NCBI GenBank assembly: GCA_963557785.1
Contig: CAUWBF010000003.1
Location: 62,001 to 126,000, forward strand
Length of the DNA stretch: 64,000 bases
Direction: 5' to 3'
Origin: Merdicola sp963557785
Lineage (GTDB): Bacteria > Bacillota > Clostridia > TANB77 > CAG-508
This document shows positions 14,807 to 22,753 of the stretch, in pieces; the stretch's first letter is position 1; each line of letters opens with the position of its first letter. The notes beneath the pieces are model-generated. The model made no database searches, was not told where the DNA came from, and saw only the letters and a program-made list of their open reading frames with translations. Both the position numbers and the translations under genes were made by a program.

Positions 14807-15736
14807 TTAATAATTCATAAGTTTTCTTATAATTTCCTTATCTTCAATTTTATTTATTCCAAAACACTTTTTACCTAAATCTTTAATTGAAGCTCCACAA
14901 TGATATAATTCTTTATTATCTATTACTAAAAATCTATCATGAAATTTATTTGATTTTGCTACTTTTAATACTGGATATTCCTTGTTAAATTTTTGTATGT
15001 CTAAACTTGATATATTACTCCTGTCTGATGTTAAAATAACTACTTCCACATTATTTTTCTTCTTGGATAACATCTTTAAAATACTATCATCAATGTAATT
15101 ATCAATAATTAAAATTTTTTGATTTGCTTTTTTTATAATATCTACAATTAGACTATATGCATCATAAATTTGTCCTTCAAAAAATATCTTTTGTTTTATA
15201 TTTTCTTCTCTTTGTAAAAAATTAAACACTTTATCAAAATTTTTCTCGTTTTCTAATTGTTTATATTCTAAAGTTGTTAGTCTTTGAAATATTTGCCCAT
15301 TATACATAATGAATTTTCTCATTTCTATAAATGCTTTTATTATATTTATACTCATATTGACTGCTATTTCGTTTTTTAAGATTCCGGCTAGCATTGCAAT
15401 TCCCTGTTCAGTAAATACATATGGTAAGTATCTTCTTCCTCCACGAGATTCTTTTACCTTTTTATTATTATTTTTTGAGGTTTCAATTTGAAACCTCAAA
15501 CTTTCTAGTTCTATTTCAGTTAACTGAAAACAAAAGTCCTCTGGAAATCTTTCTATATTTCTTCTTACTGTAAGATTTAATACTTTAGTTTTATAGTGAT
15601 ATAAATTTGCTACATCACTATCTAACATTACTTGCTTTCCTCTTATTGTATAAATTAAATTTTTAATATTTTCTATTTCATATTTTACTTCATTTAAATT
15701 TTCATTTGTTGGTGCGATATTATTCTCTTTTAACAT
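14807..15736 (-). CDS. ORF6N-domain protein with C-terminal PLD-like region
   Basis: This 309-residue protein has an N-terminal ORF6N domain (residues about 25-140), a DNA-binding module common in phage and mobile-element proteins. It is recognised by IRGKQVMLDSDVANLYHYKTKVLNLTV and RRYLPYVFTEQGIAMLAG. A linker helix follows. The C-terminal region (about 195-305) has ILIIDNYIDDSILKML, KFHDRFLVIDNKELYHCGASIKDLG and a terminal helix, resembling a single phospholipase-D-like half with H-x-R instead of H-x-K. Its role is unknown. The ATG at 15734-15736 has AAAGGA about ten bases upstream, while a GTG three codons earlier is too close to that site. It stands alone and may be a relic of a mobile element. 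Confidence 0.75.
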   Translation of the reverse strand: MLKENNIAPTNENLNEVKYEIENIKNLIYTIRGKQVMLDSDVANLYHYKTKVLNLTVRRNIERFPEDFCFQLTEIELESLRFQIETSKNNNKKVKESRGGRRYLPYVFTEQGIAMLAGILKNEIAVNMSINIIKAFIEMRKFIMYNGQIFQRLTTLEYKQLENEKNFDKVFNFLQREENIKQKIFFEGQIYDAYSLIVDIIKKANQKILIIDNYIDDSILKMLSKKKNNVEVVILTSDRSNISSLDIQKFNKEYPVLKVAKSNKFHDRFLVIDNKELYHCGASIKDLGKKCFGINKIEDKEIIRKLMNY

Positions 15737-15834
15737 AATTATCACATCCTTTATAAAAATCAGTTATGTTATAGAACTTTTGTTTGTATATGTCAATATT
15801 TTTATTAATATTCTATAATGCTGTGATGTGTTTT

Positions 15835-15863
15835 TTGCTTTTTATGTAAATTTGTGTTATAAT
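15835..15863 (+). promoter_or_regulatory. Promoter of the 62-residue orphan gene
   Basis: TTGCTT (15835-15840) and TATAAT (15858-15863) are 17 bases apart, with an extended -10 TG. The same TTTGTG-n-TATAAT context occurs before the 104-residue orphan gene near 21420. Confidence 0.7.
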
Positions 15864-15893
15864 ATATGTATTAAACATAAGGAGGTACACATA

Positions 15894-16082
15894 ATGTACA
15901 ATTTAGAAGACTTAAAGAAAGTAGCTCGTGAGGATGGCATCGATGCTGTTATTAAATATTTATCTTCTCTTGAGAACTTTTCAGAAGAAGAAATATCTTC
16001 TTTGAAGGAGCAACATATCCTTTCAGAAGACGGTTATCCTTGCCTTAGCTTGATTTACTCTTTAGTCGCAATAGCAGAATAA
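15894..16082 (+). CDS. Small acidic protein of unknown function (62 residues)
   Basis: I do not recognise this 62-residue acidic protein. It starts MYNLEDLKKVAREDGIDA and is mostly amphipathic helix with clusters of Glu, then a hydrophobic C-terminus (CLSLIYSLVAIAE). The ATG at 15894-15896 follows AAGGAGG by eight bases and lies about 30 bases from a strong promoter. A longer frame runs back into that promoter and is rejected. It has its own terminator, so it is a single-gene unit. Its codons (GGC, ATC, CTT, CGT) look richer in G+C than most neighbours. Confidence 0.7.
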   Translation: MYNLEDLKKVAREDGIDAVIKYLSSLENFSEEEISSLKEQHILSEDGYPCLSLIYSLVAIAE

Positions 16083-16099
16083 TATTTTATGCTATTACT

Positions 16100-16137
16100 G
16101 CCCCTCTTTCGAAAGATTGAGGGGACTTTCTTTTTAT
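16100..16137 (+). terminator. Terminator of the 62-residue orphan gene
   Basis: The stem CCCCTC/GAGGGG, extended by the inner TTTCGAAAG, is unusually GC-rich for this region and is followed by ACTTTCTTTTT. Confidence 0.8.
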
Positions 16138-16152
16138 ATTTATATTATGCAT

Positions 16153-16197
16153 ATAATAATAAGAGCCTATCTTTTTTGATAGACTCCTAATTATTTA
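16153..16197. terminator. Imperfect hairpin, probable terminator
   Basis: The arms AATAATAAGAGCCTATC and GATAGACTCCTAATTATT pair with few mismatches around TTTTTT. It lies between convergent genes and could end the minus-strand transcript. Confidence 0.5.
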
Positions 16198-16272
16198 TTC
16201 TTCCTCTTTTATATTTAATTTGTGTTCTTAATCTCATCTATAATTTCTTTTCCAGTCATCTCGCAAGGCACA

Positions 16273-16638
16273 TTAATTCTCATCTGATAAAAAGTTAATT
16301 TGTTCTTCCCTATGTTGTTGCTTTTCTTGAATATTTTTTAGCATTTGGCCATTCATTTCATTTTTATTATTTTTTATATAATTTTCTGTACTATAATAAT
16401 TTTCTTTTAAATTTTCTAAATGTTCTTCTGACGTAATATATTTGTCTCCGCCTTTAATTTTATTCTCTAAGTTTTTTATTTCTGCTTCACGAATTTCTTG
16501 AATTTTTCTAGCATTTTCTTTATTTTCTTTATCTCCTATATTTGAATATTGTTCTAAATGCCTTTTTGTTCTAGTATGTTTTTCTACTAAGTTTTCCAAG
16601 TTTTCTATTTGTCTATCTTTTTTTTCAAAATCTTCCAT
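16273..16638 (-). CDS. Coiled-coil protein of unknown function (121 residues)
   Basis: This 121-residue, highly charged protein is not recognised. It is rich in Glu, Lys, Asn and Gln (IENLENLVEKHTRTKRHLEQY; NLENKIKGGDKYITSEEHLENL), with heptad-like spacing that suggests long coiled coils and no membrane segment or signal. The start ATG follows AAGGAGG. A 22-codon reading frame in another phase overlaps its stop codon (ATGAGAATTAATG at about 16270-16282 on the minus strand). No conserved neighbour explains it. Confidence 0.6.
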   Translation of the reverse strand: MEDFEKKDRQIENLENLVEKHTRTKRHLEQYSNIGDKENKENARKIQEIREAEIKNLENKIKGGDKYITSEEHLENLKENYYSTENYIKNNKNEMNGQMLKNIQEKQQHREEQINFLSDEN

Positions 16639-16762
16639 TATAAAATTCCTCCTTTTTCATAAACTATAATTATATGATTTACTTTTTTCAGAATTTTATA
16701 TATAGAAATTTATGTATATGTATATTCAGTTATTAAATGAATTATTTTTATATTAATTTTTT

Positions 16763-16800
16763 AAAAAAGCTTAGGAATATTACACTCCTAAGCTTTTACT
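16763..16800 (-). terminator. Terminator of the Cys-rich protein gene
   Basis: The arms AAAAGCTTAGGA (16765-16776) and TCCTAAGCTTTT (16786-16797) form a perfect 12-bp stem, followed by T residues on the minus strand. Confidence 0.85.
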
Positions 16801-16808
16801 CATATTTT

Positions 16809-17066
16809 TTATCTTTTACAACTATCTTTTAAAACTTCGCAAATATCTTCTAGTGCTTCTTCTATATCACATATTGCTTCTTTTATTTTTCTTTTTCCTT
16901 CACAACTTATATTGTCTTCAAGGCATTTTACTCCTCTTATAATATCATTTAATCCTTCTCTAATATCGCAAATTCCTTCATTGATATCTCTTACACACTC
17001 TTCTTTACAGCATTTTTTTTCGCAACAGTTGTGCTCTCTTTCTTTACAACAATCTTTTTGACACAT
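16809..17066 (-). CDS. Cysteine-rich small protein, possible metal-binding or spore protein
   Basis: This 85-residue protein has a cysteine-dense N-terminus (CQKDCC, NCCEKKCCKEEC), then a helical region with repeated C-D-I-x-E/R-x-L units (GICDIREGLNDIIRG, EAICDIEEALEDICEVL) and further single cysteines. The spacing suggests metal binding or disulphide cross-linking, and it lies next to spore genes. I do not recognise the family. The ATG at 17064-17066 is preferred over an in-frame TTG three codons earlier, because AAAGAG lies nine bases before the ATG. It has its own terminator. Confidence 0.6.
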   Translation of the reverse strand: MCQKDCCKEREHNCCEKKCCKEECVRDINEGICDIREGLNDIIRGVKCLEDNISCEGKRKIKEAICDIEEALEDICEVLKDSCKR

Positions 17067-17138
17067 ACAAATCAACTCTTTCTAATAATTTACCTAACTA
17101 AAGGTATAATATAATATATGCAAGTAATTCTTAATATG

Positions 17139-17870
17139 CTACTCCATACTTTCTAAGACCGACTCGCTATTAGTTAAGTTATCAAAATTATAATATGTTG
17201 AAGGCGTTGTTCCTACTATTATATTTTCTGCTAAAACAACTTGATTAACTATCTGCTCCTCTAGTATATTAAATGGAGTTAATATACTTACATTACATTT
17301 AACTTCTAAATATATTCTATGTAATGTTTGATTTATACCAGCTTGAGTAAATTCACTCTTATAATCTGTGAGTACATCTCCTTTTTCTGTTATTCTTAGT
17401 TTTACATATGGTCCTCTGCCTGATAATAGTTTATTTCCTGTGAATGTACCTAACTTTATTCCTATATCTTTCCCACCTAGTTTATCCATCTCAGTTTGTA
17501 TTTCTATAGCAATATCAGATATTATCTTATTTATAGATACAATATTAGATTTTACCATAGTAACATTTCCATTTTCATCCTTAATAATCGTAGCTAAATC
17601 CTCATACTCATACTTTTTCATAACTTCTGTCGCTTTATTATTTGATATTTGAGTTGCCACACTTCTTGCCTCTTTTATACATATTGTGTTAAAAGTTGGC
17701 TCTATAGATTGTATACTCTTAATCATTGTTATTACTGCAATTAGTACAATAAATAATATTTCAACAGTTTTCTTTATTTTTAGATTGTTTTTATTATCTT
17801 TTTCAAATTTGCGCTTATATAATATAAATCGTGGTATCCTTATTCTTTTTCTTGAATAAATTTTATCCAA
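17139..17870 (-). CDS. yunB: Sporulation protein YunB
   Basis: This 243-residue protein is YunB, a sigma-E-controlled sporulation protein in Bacillus of poorly known role. It has a basic N-terminus, one membrane helix (TVEILFIVLIAVITMI), and the family body with NTICIKEARSVATQISNNK, VKSNIVSINKIISDIAIEI, LGTFTGNKLLSGRGPYVKLRI and the C-terminal ILTPFNILEEQIVNQVVLAENIIVG segment. Its start overlaps the end of the SipL-like gene by eight bases, so the two are coupled. Confidence 0.92.
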   Translation of the reverse strand: MDKIYSRKRIRIPRFILYKRKFEKDNKNNLKIKKTVEILFIVLIAVITMIKSIQSIEPTFNTICIKEARSVATQISNNKATEVMKKYEYEDLATIIKDENGNVTMVKSNIVSINKIISDIAIEIQTEMDKLGGKDIGIKLGTFTGNKLLSGRGPYVKLRITEKGDVLTDYKSEFTQAGINQTLHRIYLEVKCNVSILTPFNILEEQIVNQVVLAENIIVGTTPSTYYNFDNLTNSESVLESME

Positions 17871-19407
17871 TCTTTCTTACAACATACCTTGGAATTAATA
17901 ATTGCTGACCTGGATATATCTTATTTTCATCTTCTATGTCGTTTGTTCTTACAATATCCTCTACAGTACTTTTAAATGTTTTGGCAATATTCCAAAGAGT
18001 ATCTCCTTTTTTTACAAAATAAATAATTATACTATATGTAATATCATTTCTTAGTTCATCTGATTCTATATCATTTATTACATTTATCTCCATACTTCTA
18101 AACATTTTAGTATCTATTTCTAATGTAATTTGTGCATCTATTCCTCCATCTGATAAAACAATAAAATTATCATCTTTTATAGATATTGTTGTATCTATAT
18201 TTGCAACATTGGTAACCCCACAAGATTCTATCTCATAATTAAAAGGTATTTTTTCTATTTTACTATCTAATCTAAATGAATTACTTGATGCAAAAATTAT
18301 TGTCGCTGTTATATCTCCTTCATAAACAATTCTTTCATTTATAATGCTTACATTATTTATTGAATACTCTAAAGCTGTATTATATATTTTATTTCCTGCT
18401 ATTTCTTTAGCCTCTATTCTTTGTTTTACAGTACACATATTTACAGATTTTGTAAGTTCAGACATAGTTGTAATTTTCTTTTGACTAAATTTTATTTCTT
18501 GTTCAGGACTATATAAATCTTGAATTAATGCTATTTTCTTATTTTCATATACACAGCTTGAAAGTTCTAATTCTACTTCAATATAAATAGAATGTTCTTC
18601 AACCTCATTAGGTCTAACTGTTATATTTTTTGTAGTATAGTTTACATCACAGAAATTTTCTTCTGAAATATTTTGTATATCTATAAATCCCATAACTGGT
18701 ATATTTTTTTCCACACAATTTATCCTATTATCTTCTGTTAAATACATTATATTTGCTTTTACTTCTGCTTTTGCAAGAATTTTGTTATAACTTATTTTAA
18801 AATCTCTGTTTATAACTCTGATTTCTGCTTTTAGCACTTCTACTAAATTATCTACGTTTTCTATACTTAAAGTATCTTTTGCAAATACCTTTGATTCTCC
18901 CTTTCCAATTAACGAATTGATAGTCATATCTTTATTTAGTTTTTGCAATCCACTTACATTTCTAACATCCTTTAATATTTGTATGTCGTCTCTTGAATAG
19001 GTCTTAACTTCTACTTCTAAATATGCTTTTACATTTACTTTTCTTCCGTTTATAACATTACAGTCCATTGTTTTTAAATTAATTTCTAAACTTAAATCCA
19101 TTTCACTATTACTATTTGTAAGTTCAATGCTTTTACTAAAATCTAAACTTGTATTTAATGATCTAACTCCTCCTTCTTCTGTATCTGAAAGATAAATAAT
19201 ATATGCATCAATGCAACCATCTATTCTTACTTTTCCATCTAATATTTCCTTTTTATAAATACATACATTTCCGCTTGTATGTATACTACTTACTATGTCT
19301 GGTTTAACATCTGGAACAATTACATCATTTTCTATTATTAAATTTTCACATTTTCTTTCTACAACTCTATTCACACATATATTTTCGCTTTCTATGTCGA
19401 CCTTCAT
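17863..19407 (-). CDS. sipL: SPOCS (DUF3794) and LysM protein, SipL-like
   Basis: This 514-residue protein has repeated SPOCS/DUF3794 segments (for example VIVPDVKPDIVSSI near residue 33, KFSQKKITTM near 310, and a related stretch near 345-440) and a C-terminal LysM (YFVKKGDTLWNIAKTFKSTVE; YPGQQLLIP at 465-505). The layout matches SipL of Clostridioides difficile, which binds SpoIVA and links coat to cortex. SipL and yabG also lie near each other in clostridia, as here. The gene is followed by yunB with an eight-base overlap. The symbol is by architecture, so orthology is likely but not proven. Confidence 0.87.
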   Translation of the reverse strand: MKVDIESENICVNRVVERKCENLIIENDVIVPDVKPDIVSSIHTSGNVCIYKKEILDGKVRIDGCIDAYIIYLSDTEEGGVRSLNTSLDFSKSIELTNSNSEMDLSLEINLKTMDCNVINGRKVNVKAYLEVEVKTYSRDDIQILKDVRNVSGLQKLNKDMTINSLIGKGESKVFAKDTLSIENVDNLVEVLKAEIRVINRDFKISYNKILAKAEVKANIMYLTEDNRINCVEKNIPVMGFIDIQNISEENFCDVNYTTKNITVRPNEVEEHSIYIEVELELSSCVYENKKIALIQDLYSPEQEIKFSQKKITTMSELTKSVNMCTVKQRIEAKEIAGNKIYNTALEYSINNVSIINERIVYEGDITATIIFASSNSFRLDSKIEKIPFNYEIESCGVTNVANIDTTISIKDDNFIVLSDGGIDAQITLEIDTKMFRSMEINVINDIESDELRNDITYSIIIYFVKKGDTLWNIAKTFKSTVEDIVRTNDIEDENKIYPGQQLLIPRYVVRKIG

Positions 19408-19453
19408 AAATTTCCCTCCTTATTTTTTCTTTATTAGATTATATTAAGAGAGA

Positions 19454-19484
19454 CAAAAAAAATTCCTAATTGCTTAGGAATTTT
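19454..19484 (-). terminator. Terminator after veg
   Basis: The stem AAAATTCCTAA (19459-19469) pairs with TTAGGAATTTT (19474-19484) and is followed by TTTTGTCTC on the minus strand. It separates veg from the sipL-yunB unit. Confidence 0.85.
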
Positions 19485-19493
19485 AATTATTTT

Positions 19494-19784
19494 TTATATA
19501 TTTACTTTTTTTGTAACTTCTACTGGTGGTATTAATGGACTATATTCCTCTCCATCAAATACTTGTACATCTACAGTTCTTGTTAGTACATCTGTATAAC
19601 TATAAGTTACATTTCTATTATTTTCCTCATATTTTACTACGAAAATATTTGGATATGCTTTTTCTATTGTAGCTTCTTTTTCAAAAGATTTGCTTCTACC
19701 TAAAGAACCTTTAACAATAATCTTTTGACCTATTTTTTCTCCTATGTCAGTTTTTAGATTTGCTATATCATCTCTACAAATCAT
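19494..19784 (-). CDS. veg: Veg family protein
   Basis: This 96-residue protein is of the Veg family, a small OB-like protein found beside yabG in many Firmicutes and linked in Bacillus to biofilm matrix expression. It has DIGEKIGQKIIVKGSLGRSKS, YPNIFVVKYEENN, and VTYSYTDVLTRTVDVQVFDG, which align with the family's GxRxK and SYSYxDVLTxTVEL segments. Its partner here is the broken yabG just upstream in transcription. It ends at a terminator before sipL. Confidence 0.92.
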   Translation of the reverse strand: MICRDDIANLKTDIGEKIGQKIIVKGSLGRSKSFEKEATIEKAYPNIFVVKYEENNRNVTYSYTDVLTRTVDVQVFDGEEYSPLIPPVEVTKKVNI

Positions 19785-19935
19785 GTCATCACCTACTTTA
19801 CTAAGATGACTTGATTATATCATTTGGAGCATAAATTGTCAAAAAAGCATTGTTCCTGTCAAGTGGCTATTATTCCCTATTTCAAAGGTTTTTCGCTTTT
19901 AAAATTGTATTTATTACAGTTATGTTACATTATTG

Positions 19936-20785
19936 TTACAACATTATTACTTTCTTCTTTCCGTTCGCTCCAACTCCACCTATACCACTTGTTCCATCTC
20001 TTAAGTCTGGTGCAATATCATTTATAGTTATATACTTAAAATTATCTGTGGTAGCTACTCTTTCTGCTACTATAAGTGGATCAGCAAAATCAATTAAAAC
20101 TCTAGCTGGTGAAGACGCAAAATTTGCACCAGCACTCATAATAGCTTCATAAAAACTTTGACAAGCCCCTGCAAAAATTACTAAATTATTGTTTATATCC
20201 CATCTTCTAGCCTCTTGTACAGACTGTATGAAATATTTTGAATTTTTGTAATTATATATATCGTTATACCCTGTTTCGCTTTTAATCATTCCATCATGTC
20301 CGTGTTATAACTAATATATCAGGCTTATATTTATCTAATAAGTTTCTTACAAAAAATGGTTGCTTTTTCTCTTCAATATTTTTTACTATCGCCTCTAAAC
20401 CTATATTTCTATAATGTTTATACGACTTCTCTGTATATCTTTTATCCCCATCTAAATGTAATATCTTTCCTGTTCTTACATATTCTCCACTTCTGGCATC
20501 TTTTAAGTTAATCAATTTAAATATATTATTAACCTTTTTAGTCTTATTGGATATATTTGCTATCCTTTTGTTTAATTTTCTATCTATGCTTTTTATATTT
20601 TCTGCAACTCTTAATTTATCCATTAGCTCCAAATCATCAAGTGGAGCTGTGGCTTCTATTCTTATTGTCATACCTTTTAGTATAGCAATCTTTCTATTAT
20701 TTTCTTCTATTATTCTATCTACTATAAAAAGGATATCACTTCCATATGATATTCTGCCTACAATATCACCTTTACTTACTTTCAT
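19936..20785 (-). pseudogene. yabG: YabG sporulation protease, interrupted by a one-base frameshift
   Basis: Two adjacent frames together make YabG, the spore-coat-processing cysteine-type protease. The N-part (20294-20785) has SKGDIVGRISYGSDILF and ends KPDILVITRT. The C-part (19936-20289) resumes with MIKSETGYNDIYNYKNSKYF and has VIFAGACQSFYEAIMSAGANFASSP. The family reads ITGHDGMIK across the join. Here the minus strand reads ATAACA-C-GGACATGATGG, and removing the single C (plus-strand G at 20302) restores ITGHDGMIK exactly. Everything else is intact, so the lesion is very recent or a sequencing or assembly error. If real, this strain lacks full YabG, which processes coat proteins and SipL-related material. 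Confidence 0.9.
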
Positions 20786-20842
20786 AAAATATCACCTCAA
20801 ATTAACACTGGCTATTATATTTTATGAATTTTTTGTCGATTT

Positions 20843-20880
20843 GTGAAAAAACCAAGGTATGTATTTTATACCCTGGTTAT
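20843..20880 (-). terminator. Terminator of the 143-residue gene
   Basis: The arms AACCAAGGTAT and ATACCCTGGTT pair with one mismatch around GTATTTT. T residues follow on the minus strand. Confidence 0.7.
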
Positions 20881-20884
20881 TCCT

Positions 20885-21316
20885 TTAAATTTTTAATATT
20901 CTCTTTAAGAAATTTATAAATCTCTGATAAAACCTTTCTTTTTTTACTTCTACAGGTAAAATAGTAGCTTCTTTATTTGCTCTATCTTTAAATATATCAT
21001 CCGGATTATATTTTTGTCTTTTTTCTTCTTCTAGAATTTTTCTATCATATTCTTCTTTTGCTAAAATTCTTTCTCTTTGATATGGCGTAGCCCAATAGTC
21101 TCTAAATATATTTGAAAATATAGCTTTTGTTTCATCAAGTAATTTTTGTTCTTCAAAAGGTTTATTAGTATCTATTTTAAAATTATAATTTGTATCCTGC
21201 TTAATTTTAAACATTTCTAACATATTCTTTGGTATTTTGTTTACACTTTCTTTTGGTACATATTTAAGTATTTCTAATACCTCAGTATATGCTTTTGAAT
21301 AGATTGTATTTTCCAT
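20885..21316 (-). CDS. Conserved-looking hypothetical protein (143 residues)
   Basis: I do not recognise this 143-residue cytoplasmic-looking protein. It begins ENTIYSKAYTEVLEILKYVP with an alternating helix pattern, has a central DETKAIFSNIFRDYWATPYQRER segment, a lysine/glutamate-rich stretch (AKEEYDRKILEEEKRQKY), and a basic C-terminal helix (RFYQRFINFLKRILKI). There is no signal peptide. It is a single-gene unit with its own terminator, between yabG and small orphan genes. The steady codon use and clean start and stop support a real gene. Confidence 0.6.
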   Translation of the reverse strand: MENTIYSKAYTEVLEILKYVPKESVNKIPKNMLEMFKIKQDTNYNFKIDTNKPFEEQKLLDETKAIFSNIFRDYWATPYQRERILAKEEYDRKILEEEKRQKYNPDDIFKDRANKEATILPVEVKKERFYQRFINFLKRILKI

Positions 21317-21419
21317 AGTTCATCTCCACCTATGTATTAAACTTATCATATATTATATCTTTTTTCAACTAATATCCATTTATTTACAGTCATATCTTTA
21401 TTTTCGTGCTTATTTGTGA

Positions 21420-21425
21420 TATAAT
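21420..21425 (+). promoter_or_regulatory. Extended -10 of the 104-residue orphan gene
   Basis: TATAAT is preceded by TG at the extended -10 position (TTTGTGATATAAT). The -35 region is weak (TTTATT at 17 bases). Confidence 0.55.
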
Positions 21426-21475
21426 GAAGAGTATGAGGTAACTATTAACATCCTGTTTTAAAAAGGAGGCGTAAA

Positions 21476-21790
21476 ATGGAAAATTTCCATAAGCTCAAAA
21501 CTCTCGATGAATATCTTGATGGCATCGAGGAAATTACCGGGTATAAGAATCACTTAGAGGATTTTCTAACCCACATTAATACTATTCCCAATGTTGAAGA
21601 ACTGTTCATAAGTATTGCTAAAGAGAAACCAAAATGGATCGAACTTGCGGATAGTACCCCACCCCAAGCTTACATTGATGTTATAAAACTTAATCAAGAT
21701 TCTACTTTACCGGATGACGAACTTTCTTTATGCATTTTTGATACCGGTAGGCTACCTGTAATCAAGATTACCACATACATTCATAAATAA
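21476..21790 (+). CDS. Small orphan protein of unknown function (104 residues)
   Basis: This 104-residue acidic protein is not recognised. It is mostly helical in appearance (TLDEYLDGIEEITGYKNHLEDF) with a C-terminal strand-like part (LCIFDTGRLPVIKITTYI) and no signal peptide. It starts at an ATG after AAGGAGG, has an extended -10 promoter upstream, and is followed by its own terminator. Codons such as CTC, ATC, ACC and CCC are commoner than in neighbouring genes, giving a visibly higher G+C. That, with the isolated layout, hints at separate origin or at high expression. Confidence 0.62.
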   Translation: MENFHKLKTLDEYLDGIEEITGYKNHLEDFLTHINTIPNVEELFISIAKEKPKWIELADSTPPQAYIDVIKLNQDSTLPDDELSLCIFDTGRLPVIKITTYIHK

Positions 21791-21805
21791 TAAGTTTTTC
21801 TTGGG

Positions 21806-21849
21806 GTTATAAAGGGTGACAATGACTTAGGTTGTTGTCGCTCTTTTTA
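21806..21849 (+). terminator. Terminator of the 104-residue orphan gene
   Basis: The stem GGTGACAA pairs with TTGTCGC/T using a G-U pair, with a partly paired loop, and is followed by TCTTTTTATT. Confidence 0.7.
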
Positions 21850-21922
21850 TTTAATATCTAATCATATTAAACTCCTTTTGCGAATACAATTAAACAACAG
21901 TATTTACAAGGGGGTTTTTCAT

Positions 21923-22177
21923 TTGGGAAAAATGTATATAGAAGAACGTGCAGTAGAACTTGCCGAATATATTATAAATAGCAAAGATACTGTAAGAGGT
22001 GCTGCTAAAAAATTTGGTATTAGCAAGAGTACTGTGCATAAAGATGTAAGTCAACGATTACTAAAGATAAACCCTGCCCTAGCTATTCAAGTTCGAAAAA
22101 TACTTGATGAAAATAAAGCTGAAAGACATATCAGAGGTGGTATGGCTACTAAATTAAAATATAGCCACCATCAATAA
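21923..22177 (+). CDS. spoIIID: Sporulation transcriptional regulator SpoIIID
   Basis: This 84-residue protein is SpoIIID, the mother-cell DNA-binding regulator that adjusts the sigma-E regulon and leads into sigma-K. It is recognised by YIEERAVELAEYIINSKDTVR, the helix-turn-helix GAAKKFGISKSTVHKDVSQRL and the C-terminal HIRGGMATKLKYSHH. The start is placed at TTG (21923-21925), eight bases after GGGGG. The ATG three codons later is 17 bases away from that site and less likely. The C-terminal basic tail is complete. It lies in the same region as sipL, yunB and yabG, all mother-cell products in known spore-formers. Confidence 0.93.
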   Translation: MGKMYIEERAVELAEYIINSKDTVRGAAKKFGISKSTVHKDVSQRLLKINPALAIQVRKILDENKAERHIRGGMATKLKYSHHQ

Positions 22178-22214
22178 AAAATGACTATGTAATTTCTTAT
22201 TACATAGTCATTTT
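22178..22214. terminator. Bidirectional terminator between spoIIID and the CAP gene
   Basis: A perfect 16-bp stem has arms at 22178-22193 and 22199-22214, with A and T tracts on both flanks. It serves spoIIID and the convergent CAP-domain gene. Confidence 0.9.
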
Positions 22215-22228
22215 ACTGTTTATATTAC

Positions 22229-22753
22229 TTAAATTTCCATAAAGATTTCTACAAAAAGATATCCATATTCTTTATCTTTTACTACACTTATTCCTGTATA
22301 TTCATATCTTTCCTCTAATATATTTTCTCTATGTGATGTAGAATTCATCCATGCTTGTACAGCTAAAGTCTCATTAGCATTTCTTGCTATGTTTTCTCCA
22401 GCCATTTTATAGTTTATACTATTTACTTTAAGCATATTAAATACATTTCCATATTTGTCAGAATTGTGTGATATATAGTTTTCTTCTAGCATATCATCTG
22501 TTTTTAGTTTAGCTAGTTTCATTAATCTACTATCGAATTTTAGCTTTGATAGTCCTTCTTCTTCTCTTTGTTTATTTATTAAATCTAACACTAGTTTTTC
22601 TGATTCACTATATTGTACATTAATTGTATAATCTTCTACCTTAGTTTCTGCTTCTCCAAACGCATTAACAGCATAAAAAATATTAAAGAATATAACTATT
22701 AAAATTGTAGTTATGTATCTCTTCCTTATTAATAATTTAACATCCTTACTCAT
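22229..22753 (-). CDS. Secreted CAP-domain (SCP/YkwD-like) protein
   Basis: This 174-residue protein has an N-terminal signal or anchor helix (ITTILIVIFFNIFYAV) and one CAP domain (about residues 55-174). Family features are VLDLINKQREEEGLSKLKFD, the first His in YISHNSDKYG, the AGENIARNA segment, STSHRENILEE with the second His, and a final GYLFVEIF strand. The family in Firmicutes is extracytoplasmic and includes spore-coat and cell-wall proteins, but the biochemical role is unclear. It is a single-gene unit convergent with spoIIID. Confidence 0.88.
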   Translation of the reverse strand: MSKDVKLLIRKRYITTILIVIFFNIFYAVNAFGEAETKVEDYTINVQYSESEKLVLDLINKQREEEGLSKLKFDSRLMKLAKLKTDDMLEENYISHNSDKYGNVFNMLKVNSINYKMAGENIARNANETLAVQAWMNSTSHRENILEERYEYTGISVVKDKEYGYLFVEIFMEI

